A stretch of 11,261 nt of DNA from Bacillota bacterium. Lineage in GTDB: Bacteria; Bacillota; Clostridia; Oscillospirales; Acutalibacteraceae. A program made the translations under genes and the position numbers. Positions 1 to 6,610 of this stretch are shown here, piece by piece. Where the stretch lies: positions 1 through 11,261 of the forward strand of contig JAEZWL010000056.1 of NCBI GenBank assembly GCA_023420245.1, in the 5' to 3' direction. The notes under the pieces were generated by a model. It was not told the origin of the DNA. It ran no database searches and worked only from the letters and a program-made list of their open reading frames with translations. Each line of letters begins with the position of its first letter. Position 1 is the first letter of the stretch.

Positions 1-588
1 CTGTATCAGGCCGATTTGGTGCCCGTGGGCGCCGACCAGAAGCAGCATCTTGAAATATCCCGCAATATTGCGGAACGCTTTAACGGAATCTACAGCCCGA
101 CCTTTACCGTGCCGGACGCCTACATTCCGAAGCAGGGTGCGCGCGTAATGTCGTTACAGGAGCCAACCCGAAAAATGAGTAAATCCGATGAAAACGCCAA
201 CGCCTACGTGGCGATTCTGGATAAACCGGAGGATATCATGCGAAAGTTCAAGCGCGCCGTGACCGACAGCGAGGCCTGCGTCCGCTATGCCGACGGCAAG
301 GACGGCGTAAACAACCTGATGGGCATTTACGCCTGTGTCACGGGGATGACCTACGAGCAGATCGAAAAGGAATTTGAGGGCAAGGGCTACGGTGATTTTA
401 AAACAGCCGTAGGCGAAGCCGTGGTGGAGCATCTGCGCCCGATTCAGGAGCGCTTCAACCGTTACATTAAGGATAAGGACTATCTGGAAAAGTGCTACAC
501 CGAAGGCGCGCAGAAGGCGCTCAGTGTTTCTTCCCGCACGCTGAACAAGACCATGAAAAAGATCGGGTTCATCCCGAAGACATTTTAA
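1..588 (+). CDS. trpS: Tryptophanyl-tRNA synthetase, C-terminal part (5' end outside window)
   Basis: Class I aminoacyl-tRNA synthetase that charges tRNA-Trp with tryptophan, using ATP, in the cytoplasm. The frame is open from base 1 and ends in TAA at 586-588, giving 196 codons; the family is about 330-340 residues, so roughly the first 140 residues are missing. The start of the visible part reads LYQADLVPVGADQKQHLE, the well-conserved TrpS segment that contacts tryptophan and the adenylate. The class I KMSKS signature is intact at 172-186. The frame ends naturally after the helical tRNA-binding part, so this 3' end is a normal terminus and not a truncation. No promoter or leader can be judged because the upstream region is absent. 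It is convergent with the FtsA-like gene; the two would have shared a terminator before the IS inserted. Confidence 0.96.
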   Translation: MYQADLVPVGADQKQHLEISRNIAERFNGIYSPTFTVPDAYIPKQGARVMSLQEPTRKMSKSDENANAYVAILDKPEDIMRKFKRAVTDSEACVRYADGKDGVNNLMGIYACVTGMTYEQIEKEFEGKGYGDFKTAVGEAVVEHLRPIQERFNRYIKDKDYLEKCYTEGAQKALSVSSRTLNKTMKKIGFIPKTF

Positions 589-658
589 ATTCCCGGTTTA
601 TAGTCGACTATATAACCCCGCACGGGGCGCACGATAAAAAGAGCTTCCGAACCCATCC

Positions 659-683
659 TGAATTGACCCCAAAAAGTTAGACA
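659..683. repeat. IS terminal inverted repeat, orfB-side end
   Basis: Imperfect 25-bp end repeat that begins TGAATTGACCCC and ends GTTAGACA. It matches the reverse complement of 1928-1952 at 19 of 25 bases and lies directly after the TCC copy at 656-658. Confidence 0.85.
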
Positions 684-691
684 TTTTTTAA

Positions 692-1534
692 TCAAGCAAC
701 CGAAAGGGTTTGTTGCCTGTGCAAAGCGGGTGGCAAACCCTTCAGTTTTGCTTTGATACGGCGGTTGTTGTAGTAATCCAGATAGTCCACGAGCTCAGCT
801 TTGAATTGTTCGATTGAATCGAACTCCTGCAAATACAGCAACTCACTCTTGAGTAAGCCAAAGAAATTCTCAATCACAGCATTGTCCAAACAGTTGCCTT
901 TACGACTCATGCTCTGCCGAATTCCTTTTTCTGCAAGCATTCTTTGATATTTCTTGTGCTGGTATTGCCAGCCCTGGTCGGAATGCAAAATCAGATTTAT
1001 CCCATCTGGAATTCCTGCAAAAGCCTTGTCTAGCATTTCTGTCATCATGGAGAGCACCGGTTTGTCGGAGATGGAATAACTGACAACGTCTCTGCTACAC
1101 AGGTCGAGGATTGGCGACAGATAAAGCTTTTGCCCGAACAGACTGAATTCAGTGACATCGGTCACCCATTTCTGGTTTGGTGTCGTTGCTTCAAAATCTC
1201 GTTCCAACAGATTTGGAGCGAGTTTGCCCACCTCGCCCTTGTAGGAACGGTATTTCTTCATCCTCACCCGACAAACAATTCCAAGCTGCTTCATCAACCT
1301 CTGGACGGTTTTGTGATTGATGCAATACCCCCGGCTATGCAGAACATCCGTGATACGACGGTAGCCGTAGCGTCCCTTGTTCTCATTATAGATTTCAGTG
1401 ATCTGTTCCTTGATTTCGCTGTATTTATCCGGTTTCATTCTGTGTTTGGCATAGTGGTAATAGGTTGAACGAGCCAAACCGGATACTTCAATCAAAAGCA
1501 AAATCTTATGTTTATGCCTCAATTCCCAGATCAC
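692..1534 (-). CDS. IS3-family transposase OrfB (DDE integrase core)
   Basis: Catalytic part of the transposase, 280 aa, which acts as the OrfAB fusion to cut and join the IS ends. The N-terminal third has the HTH_21-like region (RYGYRRITDVL near residue 55, with KTVQRLMKQLGI following), then the rve integrase core. The catalytic triad is visible: D126 in WVTDVTEF, D186 in LHSDQG and E222 in VIENFFG, with 35 residues between the last two (the DD35E spacing). The tail has YNNRRIKAKLKGLPP, typical of the IS150 group. The annotated GTG start overlaps the orfA stop as GTGA. OrfB may be made mainly by -1 frameshifting from orfA, because a GAAAAAG run lies just upstream of the orfA stop, in the minus-strand reading, and the OrfB frame is open there. 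Confidence 0.95.
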   Translation of the reverse strand: MIWELRHKHKILLLIEVSGLARSTYYHYAKHRMKPDKYSEIKEQITEIYNENKGRYGYRRITDVLHSRGYCINHKTVQRLMKQLGIVCRVRMKKYRSYKGEVGKLAPNLLERDFEATTPNQKWVTDVTEFSLFGQKLYLSPILDLCSRDVVSYSISDKPVLSMMTEMLDKAFAGIPDGINLILHSDQGWQYQHKKYQRMLAEKGIRQSMSRKGNCLDNAVIENFFGLLKSELLYLQEFDSIEQFKAELVDYLDYYNNRRIKAKLKGLPPALHRQQTLSVA

Positions 1535-1893
1535 TTGTGCTTTTTCTCTTGCTGCACCCTTTGTGAAACCAAGGCATTCAATTTTTTTAAGTAGTCATTC
1601 TCCGCCCGTAAACGCTGATTCTCGGCTATTAAATCTTCTTCCACTTGTTTAGCCAACGTTGGTTTACGTCCCTTTTGTACACCAGAAACTGCGCTTGCTC
1701 GACCCCGTCGTTCCTCATAAAGCCCCTCCACTCCATACATCAGGTAAATACGTTCCCAATCCTGTACTCGACGGTTTGGTAAATCGTATTTTCTTTGGGT
1801 CTCTTTGTAACTCAGCCTATTCACGCGCATATCTTCTATTACCTTTTGCTTAAATTCCCCTGTGTATTGCTTCTGTGCTATTCCTTTTGGCAT
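1531..1893 (-). CDS. IS3-family transposase OrfA (helix-turn-helix, leucine zipper)
   Basis: DNA-binding subunit of the IS3 transposase, 120 aa from the ATG at 1893. Residues about 10-46 form a basic helix-turn-helix of the HTH_28/IS150 type (SYKETQRKYDLPNRRVQDW). Residues 84-110 form a short coiled coil with leucines at 88, 95 and 102, as usual for OrfA multimerisation. An in-frame ATG at 1953 is rejected as the start: it would place codons over the terminal repeat and its T lies in the target duplication. The chosen ATG is preceded by a weak GGGGTG. The frame ends at TGA 1531-1533 and overlaps orfB by one codon, the normal arrangement for frameshift-controlled transposase. Confidence 0.92.
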   Translation of the reverse strand: MPKGIAQKQYTGEFKQKVIEDMRVNRLSYKETQRKYDLPNRRVQDWERIYLMYGVEGLYEERRGRASAVSGVQKGRKPTLAKQVEEDLIAENQRLRAENDYLKKLNALVSQRVQQEKKHK

Positions 1894-1908
1894 AAAAACA
1901 CCCCAATC

Positions 1909-1937
1909 ATTATTCAGTATATCATACTGTCTAACAA
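1909..1937 (-). promoter_or_regulatory. Probable IS promoter for orfA, overlapping the terminal repeat
   Basis: On the minus strand TTGTTA (1937-1932) lies 17 bp from AATAAT (1914-1909), 4/6 and 5/6 matches to the sigma-70 boxes, just ahead of the orfA ATG at 1893. The -35 box is inside the terminal repeat, as in other IS3 elements. The spacer contains an inverted repeat, CAGTAT and ATACTG around ATC (1915-1929), which could be an autoregulatory site. Confidence 0.45.
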
Positions 1938-1952
1938 TTGGGGTGCAGTTCA
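1928..1952. repeat. IS terminal inverted repeat, orfA-side end
   Basis: The second 25-bp end repeat; its reverse complement starts TGAACTGCACCCC and ends GTTAGACA. It is directly followed by the TCC target-duplication copy at 1953-1955. Confidence 0.85.
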
Positions 1953-1972
1953 TCCGGATTCGGAAGCTCTTT

Positions 1973-4159
1973 TTATGCTTTTAAGCTGCCGGGCAAATCC
2001 CAGTGAATGTCAATTTCGTCACCGTACTCCAGCTTTTGCAGGTACGGAGCGTCTGTACCGTTAATTTTTATCACGATGATTTTGCCCTCCGGCTTGGTCA
2101 AATCCATATCCACAAGATTGAGCATATCTACCAGAAAGTACGGAGCGCCGTCAGGCTTGGGCGGCAGCTTCAGCGGCTTGCGGTTCAGCGTTACGCAAAG
2201 GGTCGTTTGCGCTGGGGCTTCCTCCAAATCCTCCTCATCCGGCTCCTGCTTCGGCTCCGGGGATACTTGCGTCACCCCGGATTGAACCGTTATCGGCTGG
2301 ACTTGAAGCGGATTTGCCTCGTGAACGGAGGACGAAGAAGCTTCCTGCTCTGATACAGCCGGTTCCGGCTGTATTTCTTCTTCACTCAGTACGATCTCAT
2401 CCCCGTCCGATAAACGGTAATTCAAGCTGACAGGCTGTCCGTTTACGAGGATTTGGCTTTCCAGATCGCATCCGACCTCGCGCAGAAGGTCTTCCACGGT
2501 TACAATCCGGCTGGTCACAATCTTATCGCGATGCTTCAGTTTTCGGTTCGGCAGAGCGGAATCGCCGTTCACCCTTGCCTGTGTGCCGATGGCAAATTCC
2601 TCGCCCAACAGGGTAACCGTACCGTTCGGCACCCAATCCACAATGTCACCGAGTGTCGCCTTTGCATCCGCTCCGGCAACCGCGGGCGAAAATTGGATAT
2701 CATCTCCGGCTTTTACCAGAGCGGAAATATTCGCGCTTTTTCCATTGATTGTAATCCTTGCAACCTCGGGATGGCTTCCGTAAAGAATCTTTTTTTCTCC
2801 GTCCAGCTCGATCAGCATACTCTGCCCGGAACGGCTGATAAACTGGTTGTAGCTGTAACCGTTCATCAGAAGTACATCAACAATGGTAAGCTTTTTGCTG
2901 CGGAACAGCTTCGCTTTACCGCCGTTCAGCGTAATGGAAAAGCTGTCGCTGATCAGGTTCAGCGCAGCGGATATCGCGATTCCGAGCGGCGTGGCAAACT
3001 CCGGACCGGTAATGCTAAAATCCGGGGCTGATACATTCATCATAAAATTATTTCCGCCAACCGCCACACGGTTGGGGTCCAGCTTTAAATATTCGGCAAC
3101 GCAGGCGCAGATTCCTTTTAACTTGCTCCCTCCGCCAACCAGAAAGACCGCAGAGGTGGAATCCCCGTTCGCTTTTATGATATCCTCCGCAATTTCTTTG
3201 CCCAGCATCCGCATATCCGGCTCTATCGCGGAAAGTACCCCTGCGGAATTTTCGGTATGCTCAATTCCGAGAATATCCTGAAACCGGATTTCCTGTTCGG
3301 TATCAATCTTCAGCTTGATTTCCTCCGCGGTTTGGAAATCCACCAGATATTTTTTCATAATGGCTTCGGTAATCTCGTCGCCCGCAACCGTCGCCATGGT
3401 GTACGCGACAACGCCGCCGTCTCTGGAAATGGCGATATCCGACGTACCGGCGCCAATATCCACCAGAGCAAGGTTTAAAAGCCGCAGCTGCTGAGGAATG
3501 GTGGCGTTCATCGCGGCAATCGGTTCCAAGGTCAGGCTGGCAACATCCAGCCCGATTTTATGCATGGTGGTATAAAGGCTGTCCACAACCTCGCGCGGCA
3601 GAAACGTGGCGATCACCTCAACGCCCACATGCCTCCCTTTATGGTCCAGAAGACTGGAAATCGGGTAGTCGTCCAGGGTATATTCCGTCACGGAATACCC
3701 TACCAGATAAAACATATGCTGATCCTTCTCACCGCTGCCCGGTTCAAACTGATGCTCTGCCGCCTCAATAGCACCCGCTTCCAGCCGGCAGACCAGCTCC
3801 TGGTCAACGGACTGGGCTTCTTCCAGCTCAATCCGATACGTTGCCCTCTGTGTTTTCAGCGCACGTCCGGCCGCCGCAACGCACACATGCTTCAGCGAGT
3901 AGCCCAGCTTTGCTTCCAGCCGTTCCTTTACGGTTCGCGCCACCATGCTGACCTGCTCGATATCCTCGATCTGCCCGTCAATCATCGCGCGTTTTGTATG
4001 CTCCGCAGATTCCACCGCCTGAATCCGCAAAATCTCTCCGTCGAGTATTCCCACGATGCCGATGACACTGCGCGTGCCGATATCCAGAGCGAAAACATAA
4101 TCCTCCGGAGCCCTCGCCAATTTCGCTTTTACAGGTTTGCGCTGACGTTTCATACTCAT
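1973..4159 (-). CDS. FtsA-like actin-fold ATPase with C-terminal beta-grasp-like repeats
   Basis: A 728-aa protein whose first ~400 residues are an FtsA/PilM-type actin-fold ATPase. Seen: phosphate-1 motif ALDIGTRSVIGIVG (24-37), an SHS2-like 1C region (about 88-215), phosphate-2 DIGAGTSDIAI (234-244) and the adenosine motif VFLVGGGSKL (338-347). FtsA is about 420 aa, so ~300 residues are extra. That extension carries four copies of a N-G, 11 residues, [G/R]-D-x-I pattern starting at N472, N531, N573 and N700, resembling ThiS/MoaD or S4-like small domains, with an acidic Pro/Glu/Ser-rich linker at about 592-655. No membrane segment and no clear C-terminal amphipathic targeting helix are evident. 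The start is ATG 4159, preceded by GGAGGG eight bases away; a second ATG two codons later is less well placed. A role in cell division, sporulation or envelope scaffolding is inference only. It is transcribed alone, with a probable own promoter. Confidence 0.88.
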   Translation of the reverse strand: MSMKRQRKPVKAKLARAPEDYVFALDIGTRSVIGIVGILDGEILRIQAVESAEHTKRAMIDGQIEDIEQVSMVARTVKERLEAKLGYSLKHVCVAAAGRALKTQRATYRIELEEAQSVDQELVCRLEAGAIEAAEHQFEPGSGEKDQHMFYLVGYSVTEYTLDDYPISSLLDHKGRHVGVEVIATFLPREVVDSLYTTMHKIGLDVASLTLEPIAAMNATIPQQLRLLNLALVDIGAGTSDIAISRDGGVVAYTMATVAGDEITEAIMKKYLVDFQTAEEIKLKIDTEQEIRFQDILGIEHTENSAGVLSAIEPDMRMLGKEIAEDIIKANGDSTSAVFLVGGGSKLKGICACVAEYLKLDPNRVAVGGNNFMMNVSAPDFSITGPEFATPLGIAISAALNLISDSFSITLNGGKAKLFRSKKLTIVDVLLMNGYSYNQFISRSGQSMLIELDGEKKILYGSHPEVARITINGKSANISALVKAGDDIQFSPAVAGADAKATLGDIVDWVPNGTVTLLGEEFAIGTQARVNGDSALPNRKLKHRDKIVTSRIVTVEDLLREVGCDLESQILVNGQPVSLNYRLSDGDEIVLSEEEIQPEPAVSEQEASSSSVHEANPLQVQPITVQSGVTQVSPEPKQEPDEEDLEEAPAQTTLCVTLNRKPLKLPPKPDGAPYFLVDMLNLVDMDLTKPEGKIIVIKINGTDAPYLQKLEYGDEIDIHWDLPGSLKA

Positions 4160-4192
4160 TCGCCGTGCCCTCCGCTTGCAAGGATTTTCAAG

Positions 4193-4220
4193 TTAACCGA
4201 CCAGACTGGATGTTCGGTAA
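4193..4220 (-). promoter_or_regulatory. Inverted repeat in the leader of the FtsA-like gene
   Basis: TTAACCGA (4193-4200) and TTCGGTAA (4213-4220) are inverted copies apart from one extra A. They flank the odd palindrome CCAG-A-CTGG (4201-4209). The structure lies 34 bases ahead of the start codon, between it and the predicted promoter. It could be an operator or a leader hairpin; no known riboswitch is recognised. Confidence 0.35.
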
Positions 4221-4230
4221 ATTATCCCAT

Positions 4231-4259
4231 ATTATATCTAATTTTACTACGATTCGGCA
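4231..4259 (-). promoter_or_regulatory. Probable sigma-70-type promoter of the FtsA-like gene
   Basis: A perfect minus-strand TATAAT (4236-4231) is 17 bp from a poor -35 box TGCCGA (4259-4254). It would start transcription about 65 nt ahead of the ATG at 4159. It is the only good -10 box in the 169-bp gap between the radical SAM stop and the FtsA-like start. No convincing terminator is seen in that gap, so read-through from the upstream operon is also possible. Confidence 0.45.
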
Positions 4260-4328
4260 GGAAATGCAATCCGGTTATCCCGCCGGTTCCACTGCTCAAT
4301 TGTTATATCGACCGAAGCATTCCGGACG

Positions 4329-5267
4329 TTAGCCGCAGATTTTTTTGCCCTGCCACGTATCCCTATCCGCAAGCGCTTTATCAATCCCGCCCAGCACCGA
4401 AATTTTGTCCACACCCCAGCGCGGGGCAATCAGCTTATCGTGCGCCCCGTCTCCGGTTATCCGCTCAATCACGGTTTCCGGCTCAAGCAACTCTACCTGA
4501 TTGCACACGGTACCGATATATTCCTCCCGGGTCATGGGGCGCACCTGCCCCAACGCGTACTGCCTCGCCAGCTCGGTTCCCTCCATAATCTGAAGCAGGT
4601 GAATTTTGACCGCGTCGGCTTTTAACCGACCCAGCTCCCGTGCCGTATCCAGCATCATTTCCGCTGTCTCGCCCGGCAGACCGTTGATGATATGAACGCA
4701 AACGCGGATGCCGCGTGCTTTCAACTCCCGATATGCGGTGAGAAACTCCGAATATGAATGCCCCCGATTGATTTTAGCCGCCGTATCGTCATGCACCGTC
4801 TGTAATCCAAGCTCCACCGTCAGGTAAGTCCTTTGTGCCAGCCCGGCAAGGTAATTCACCGTCTCCGGCTCCAGCGCGTCTGCCCGTGTAGCTATGCTGA
4901 TGCCGCACACCCCTCCCGCAGACAGAGCGCTTTCATACCTTTCTTTCAGAACCGAAAGCGGCGCGTAGGTATTCGTATGCGCCTGAAAATAGGCGATCAC
5001 CTCCGCGTCGCGGTACTTCTTTCTAACCCGAACAAGCTCTGCGCGTACCTGCTCCCGAACCGGTATGCCGCCGCTGGCAAAATCGCCGCTGCCGTTCAGG
5101 CAGTACGTGCAGCCGCCGGTTCCTTTGGTGCCGTCCAGATTGGGGCAGGTGAAGCCCGCGTCTATCACTGCCTTCATCACTTTGCGTTGAAACAAGGCTT
5201 TCAGGTGATAGCTCAGCGTATGATACCGCTTGTTATCTGCGGAATAGTAAAATGGACTTGTTTTCAT
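4329..5267 (-). CDS. TIGR01212-type radical SAM protein (YhcC-like)
   Basis: A 312-aa radical SAM enzyme that binds a [4Fe-4S] cluster and cleaves S-adenosylmethionine; the substrate of this family is not settled. The cluster ligands are C41, C53 and C56 in the family's C-x11-C-x2-C arrangement (GFTCPNLDGTKGTGGCTYC), preceded by FQRKVMKAVIDAGF. The radical SAM barrel continues with YFQAHTNTY (93-101), SIATRAD (124-130), VELGLQT (151-157) and HIINGLPGE (192-200). Length is normal for TIGR01212 (about 300 aa). The start ATG overlaps the stop of the HD-protein gene as ATGA with only a poor ribosome binding site, so translation is probably coupled. It is the last gene of the regulator-HD-radical SAM operon. 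The C-terminal end (WQGKKICG) has one extra Cys of unknown meaning. Confidence 0.93.
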   Translation of the reverse strand: MKTSPFYYSADNKRYHTLSYHLKALFQRKVMKAVIDAGFTCPNLDGTKGTGGCTYCLNGSGDFASGGIPVREQVRAELVRVRKKYRDAEVIAYFQAHTNTYAPLSVLKERYESALSAGGVCGISIATRADALEPETVNYLAGLAQRTYLTVELGLQTVHDDTAAKINRGHSYSEFLTAYRELKARGIRVCVHIINGLPGETAEMMLDTARELGRLKADAVKIHLLQIMEGTELARQYALGQVRPMTREEYIGTVCNQVELLEPETVIERITGDGAHDKLIAPRWGVDKISVLGGIDKALADRDTWQGKKICG

Positions 5268-5767
5268 TCCGGTTTGCTCAGGTACATCGCGGTCAGGTAT
5301 TCCTTGCCCGTGTCTGTCTGAAAGTATTTTCGCAGAACCGTTCGCGCCTGATCCTCCATCAAATGCTCTTCGTAAATATTCACGAGGAAATCCGCCTCAA
5401 TCAGAATCTGATAGTCGATTCCTTCGATTTGCGTATAGGTATGGTGATGCCCGATCAAAAAGCACACGCGGCTGATCACGTCCTCCGGAAGGCTCAGGCT
5501 TTTCAGCATTTCTTCCGCGACAGGCGGTCCTTCCAGCTCCTGATGCTTCCCGTCTGCCGAGCCATATTTGAGCTCGCTGTTCCGAATGCCGATGTCGTGG
5601 AGGACGGCGGCAAGCTCCAAAATCTCCATCGTCTTGGCATCAACCGCTTCCCGTTCACCGATGGCTTTTGCGAACGCGTAGACCTTGACTGCGTGCTGAA
5701 CCCTCCCCGGGTCAGCCTGATTGTATTGAACCATTTCTCTGATAGCCGCGCTGATTGTACTGGTCAT
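5264..5767 (-). CDS. HD-domain metal-dependent phosphohydrolase
   Basis: A 167-aa protein with a compact HD domain, a divalent-metal phosphohydrolase fold. The metal-binding pattern is visible: H25 (RVQHAVKVY), H57-D58 (VLHDIG), a histidine run H107-H109 (IGHHHT) and D126 (LIEADFLVNIYEE). Small stand-alone HD proteins of this size in Clostridia are mostly uncharacterised; nucleotide hydrolysis is likely but the substrate cannot be read from sequence. Start ATG 5767 has a strong AAAGGAG seven bases upstream, overlapping the stop of the Crp/Fnr gene 11 bases away, so the two are co-transcribed. Its 3' end overlaps the radical SAM start by four bases. Confidence 0.9.
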   Translation of the reverse strand: MTSTISAAIREMVQYNQADPGRVQHAVKVYAFAKAIGEREAVDAKTMEILELAAVLHDIGIRNSELKYGSADGKHQELEGPPVAEEMLKSLSLPEDVISRVCFLIGHHHTYTQIEGIDYQILIEADFLVNIYEEHLMEDQARTVLRKYFQTDTGKEYLTAMYLSKPE

Positions 5768-5778
5768 ATTTTGCTCCT

Positions 5779-6489
5779 TTACTCCACATACCGCTGAAGC
5801 AGCGGCAAATTTTCGATTTTGAATGAGCTGCCGGAAAACGCCAGGATTCCTTCGTCCCGCATTCGCCCCAGCTCGCGGGACATGGACGGACGGGAAACAT
5901 TGAGAAAATCCGCAAGATCGTTGCGGTTAAAGGGCAGGATAAACTTGGGGTTCCCTGATTTGCGGTACTGCTCGTACAGAAAGGTGCTTAGCTTTCCCCG
6001 CATACTTTTTATCACAAGATAGTCGATTTTCCGGTTCAGATACATGGCCTTCTGCGCCAGAAGACGCACCAGGTTCAGCGTAAGCTGTCTGTGCCAGGCA
6101 CAAACACTGCGGCAGGGAGTAAGCAGTTTTTCCGGCTGAAAATACAGAACCGTGCTTTTTTCAGAAGAAAAAATCGTGGCCGGCGCTTTTTGCGCACCAA
6201 CCAGTGCAACCACTTCGCCGAAGATTCCACCGACCGGTATTTTCGTCAAAACAACCCGCTCCCCCAGCGGCGTTTCCTTGCAGATTTCCACCGTGCCCGC
6301 CAATACAACGCCGATTTCGCGAAGAGAATCTGTTGCCTGCAAAATCAGCTCACCTTTTTTGTAGTCCGCTTTCCGCGGGGCAAGGCAGGACATCATTTTG
6401 ATAATGTCCTCCGGATGAATATTCTGAAATAACACGCATTTTAAAAAGATATTGATATAGTTATCAAATATACAACCACTTTCTTTCAA
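5779..6489 (-). CDS. Crp/Fnr-family transcriptional regulator
   Basis: A 236-aa regulator with an N-terminal cyclic-nucleotide-binding-like beta barrel (about 20-120) and a C-terminal winged helix (about 150-225). The barrel shows GTVEICKE (65-72) and IFGEVVAL (89-96), but the segment where Crp has its cAMP phosphate-binding Arg reads VGAQKAPAT, so cAMP is unlikely to be the ligand. The recognition region is RNDLADFLNVSRPSMSRELGRMR (189-211). Cysteines lie at 6, 18, 35, 70, 126 and 130; the PCRSVCAWH stretch is a pattern I associate with anaerobe members of the family, but no FNR-type N-terminal cysteine cluster is evident. The only in-frame start before the conserved region is TTG 6489, with no clear ribosome binding site. 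It is divergent from the Fe-S gene and heads an operon with HD and radical SAM genes. An HcpR-like redox or nitrosative role is inference. Confidence 0.88.
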   Translation of the reverse strand: MKESGCIFDNYINIFLKCVLFQNIHPEDIIKMMSCLAPRKADYKKGELILQATDSLREIGVVLAGTVEICKETPLGERVVLTKIPVGGIFGEVVALVGAQKAPATIFSSEKSTVLYFQPEKLLTPCRSVCAWHRQLTLNLVRLLAQKAMYLNRKIDYLVIKSMRGKLSTFLYEQYRKSGNPKFILPFNRNDLADFLNVSRPSMSRELGRMRDEGILAFSGSSFKIENLPLLQRYVE

Positions 6490-6521
6490 TTGGTAGCCAC
6501 AGCTACAGATTAAACAATTAA

Positions 6522-6550
6522 ATTATAATATAATCTTACCAGAAAGGCAA
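6522..6550 (-). promoter_or_regulatory. Sigma-70-type promoter of the Crp/Fnr operon
   Basis: On the minus strand TTGCCT (6550-6545) is separated by exactly 17 bp from a perfect TATAAT (6527-6522). The predicted start is near 6515, giving a leader of about 26 nt before the TTG start. It lies in the 121-bp divergent region shared with the Fe-S gene. Confidence 0.65.
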
Positions 6551-6576
6551 GAAGCCTGTAATAAGAAATCAAAATA

Positions 6577-6604
6577 ATTGTACAATAGAAACGACAAACG
6601 GAGG
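6577..6604 (+). promoter_or_regulatory. Probable -10 element, palindrome and ribosome binding site of the Fe-S gene
   Basis: TACAAT (6581-6586) is a plausible -10 box. It lies within the perfect 10-bp palindrome ATTGTACAAT (6577-6586), which could be a regulator site. No good -35 box is placed 16-18 bp upstream, which would suit an activator-dependent promoter (inference). CGGAGG at 6599-6604 is a strong ribosome binding site, six bases before the ATG at 6611. Confidence 0.4.
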
Positions 6605-6610
6605 TATTTT

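Larger units (their letters stand above)
659..1952 (-). mobile_element. Complete IS3-family (IS150-like) insertion sequence, 1294 bp
   Basis: The two outer ends align as imperfect inverted repeats: positions 659-683 and the reverse complement of 1928-1952 agree at 19 of 25 bases, and both begin TGAAYTG. The flanks carry a 3-bp direct repeat TCC (656-658 and 1953-1955), the target duplication size usual in this family. Inside are the two expected overlapping frames on the minus strand: orfA with a helix-turn-helix, and orfB with a DDE integrase core. Neither frame is interrupted, so the copy looks intact and recent. Its base composition is more AT-rich than the flanking genes. A slightly shorter element starting at the TG of 664 is possible, but then no target duplication is found. 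Confidence 0.92.
634..1976. terminator. Bidirectional rho-independent terminator split by the insertion sequence
   Basis: The left arm ATAAAAAGAGCTTCCGAA (634-651) and the right arm TTCGGAAGCTCTTTTTAT (1959-1976) are perfect 18-base reverse complements. Removing the IS and one copy of its TCC duplication leaves the two arms separated by a 10-nt loop (CCCATCC then GGA). That gives an A-tract/GC stem/T-tract hairpin that would work in both directions, as expected between convergent trpS and the FtsA-like gene. The FtsA-like stop codon (1973-1975) lies inside the right arm. With 1.3 kb now between the arms the hairpin is probably not functional as a terminator. Confidence 0.85.

Noticed and set aside
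1894..1953. Earlier ATG for orfA
   Set aside because: It would read through the IS terminal repeat, and its first base belongs to the target duplication, so it is not part of the element.
4260..4328. Terminator after the radical SAM gene
   Set aside because: CCGG-rich short repeats occur, but no stem is followed by a T-tract on the minus strand.
3560..4588. Plus-strand open frame of 342 codons
   Set aside because: It runs antisense through the FtsA-like gene, its promoter and the radical SAM gene, and its translation resembles reversed GC-rich coding sequence.
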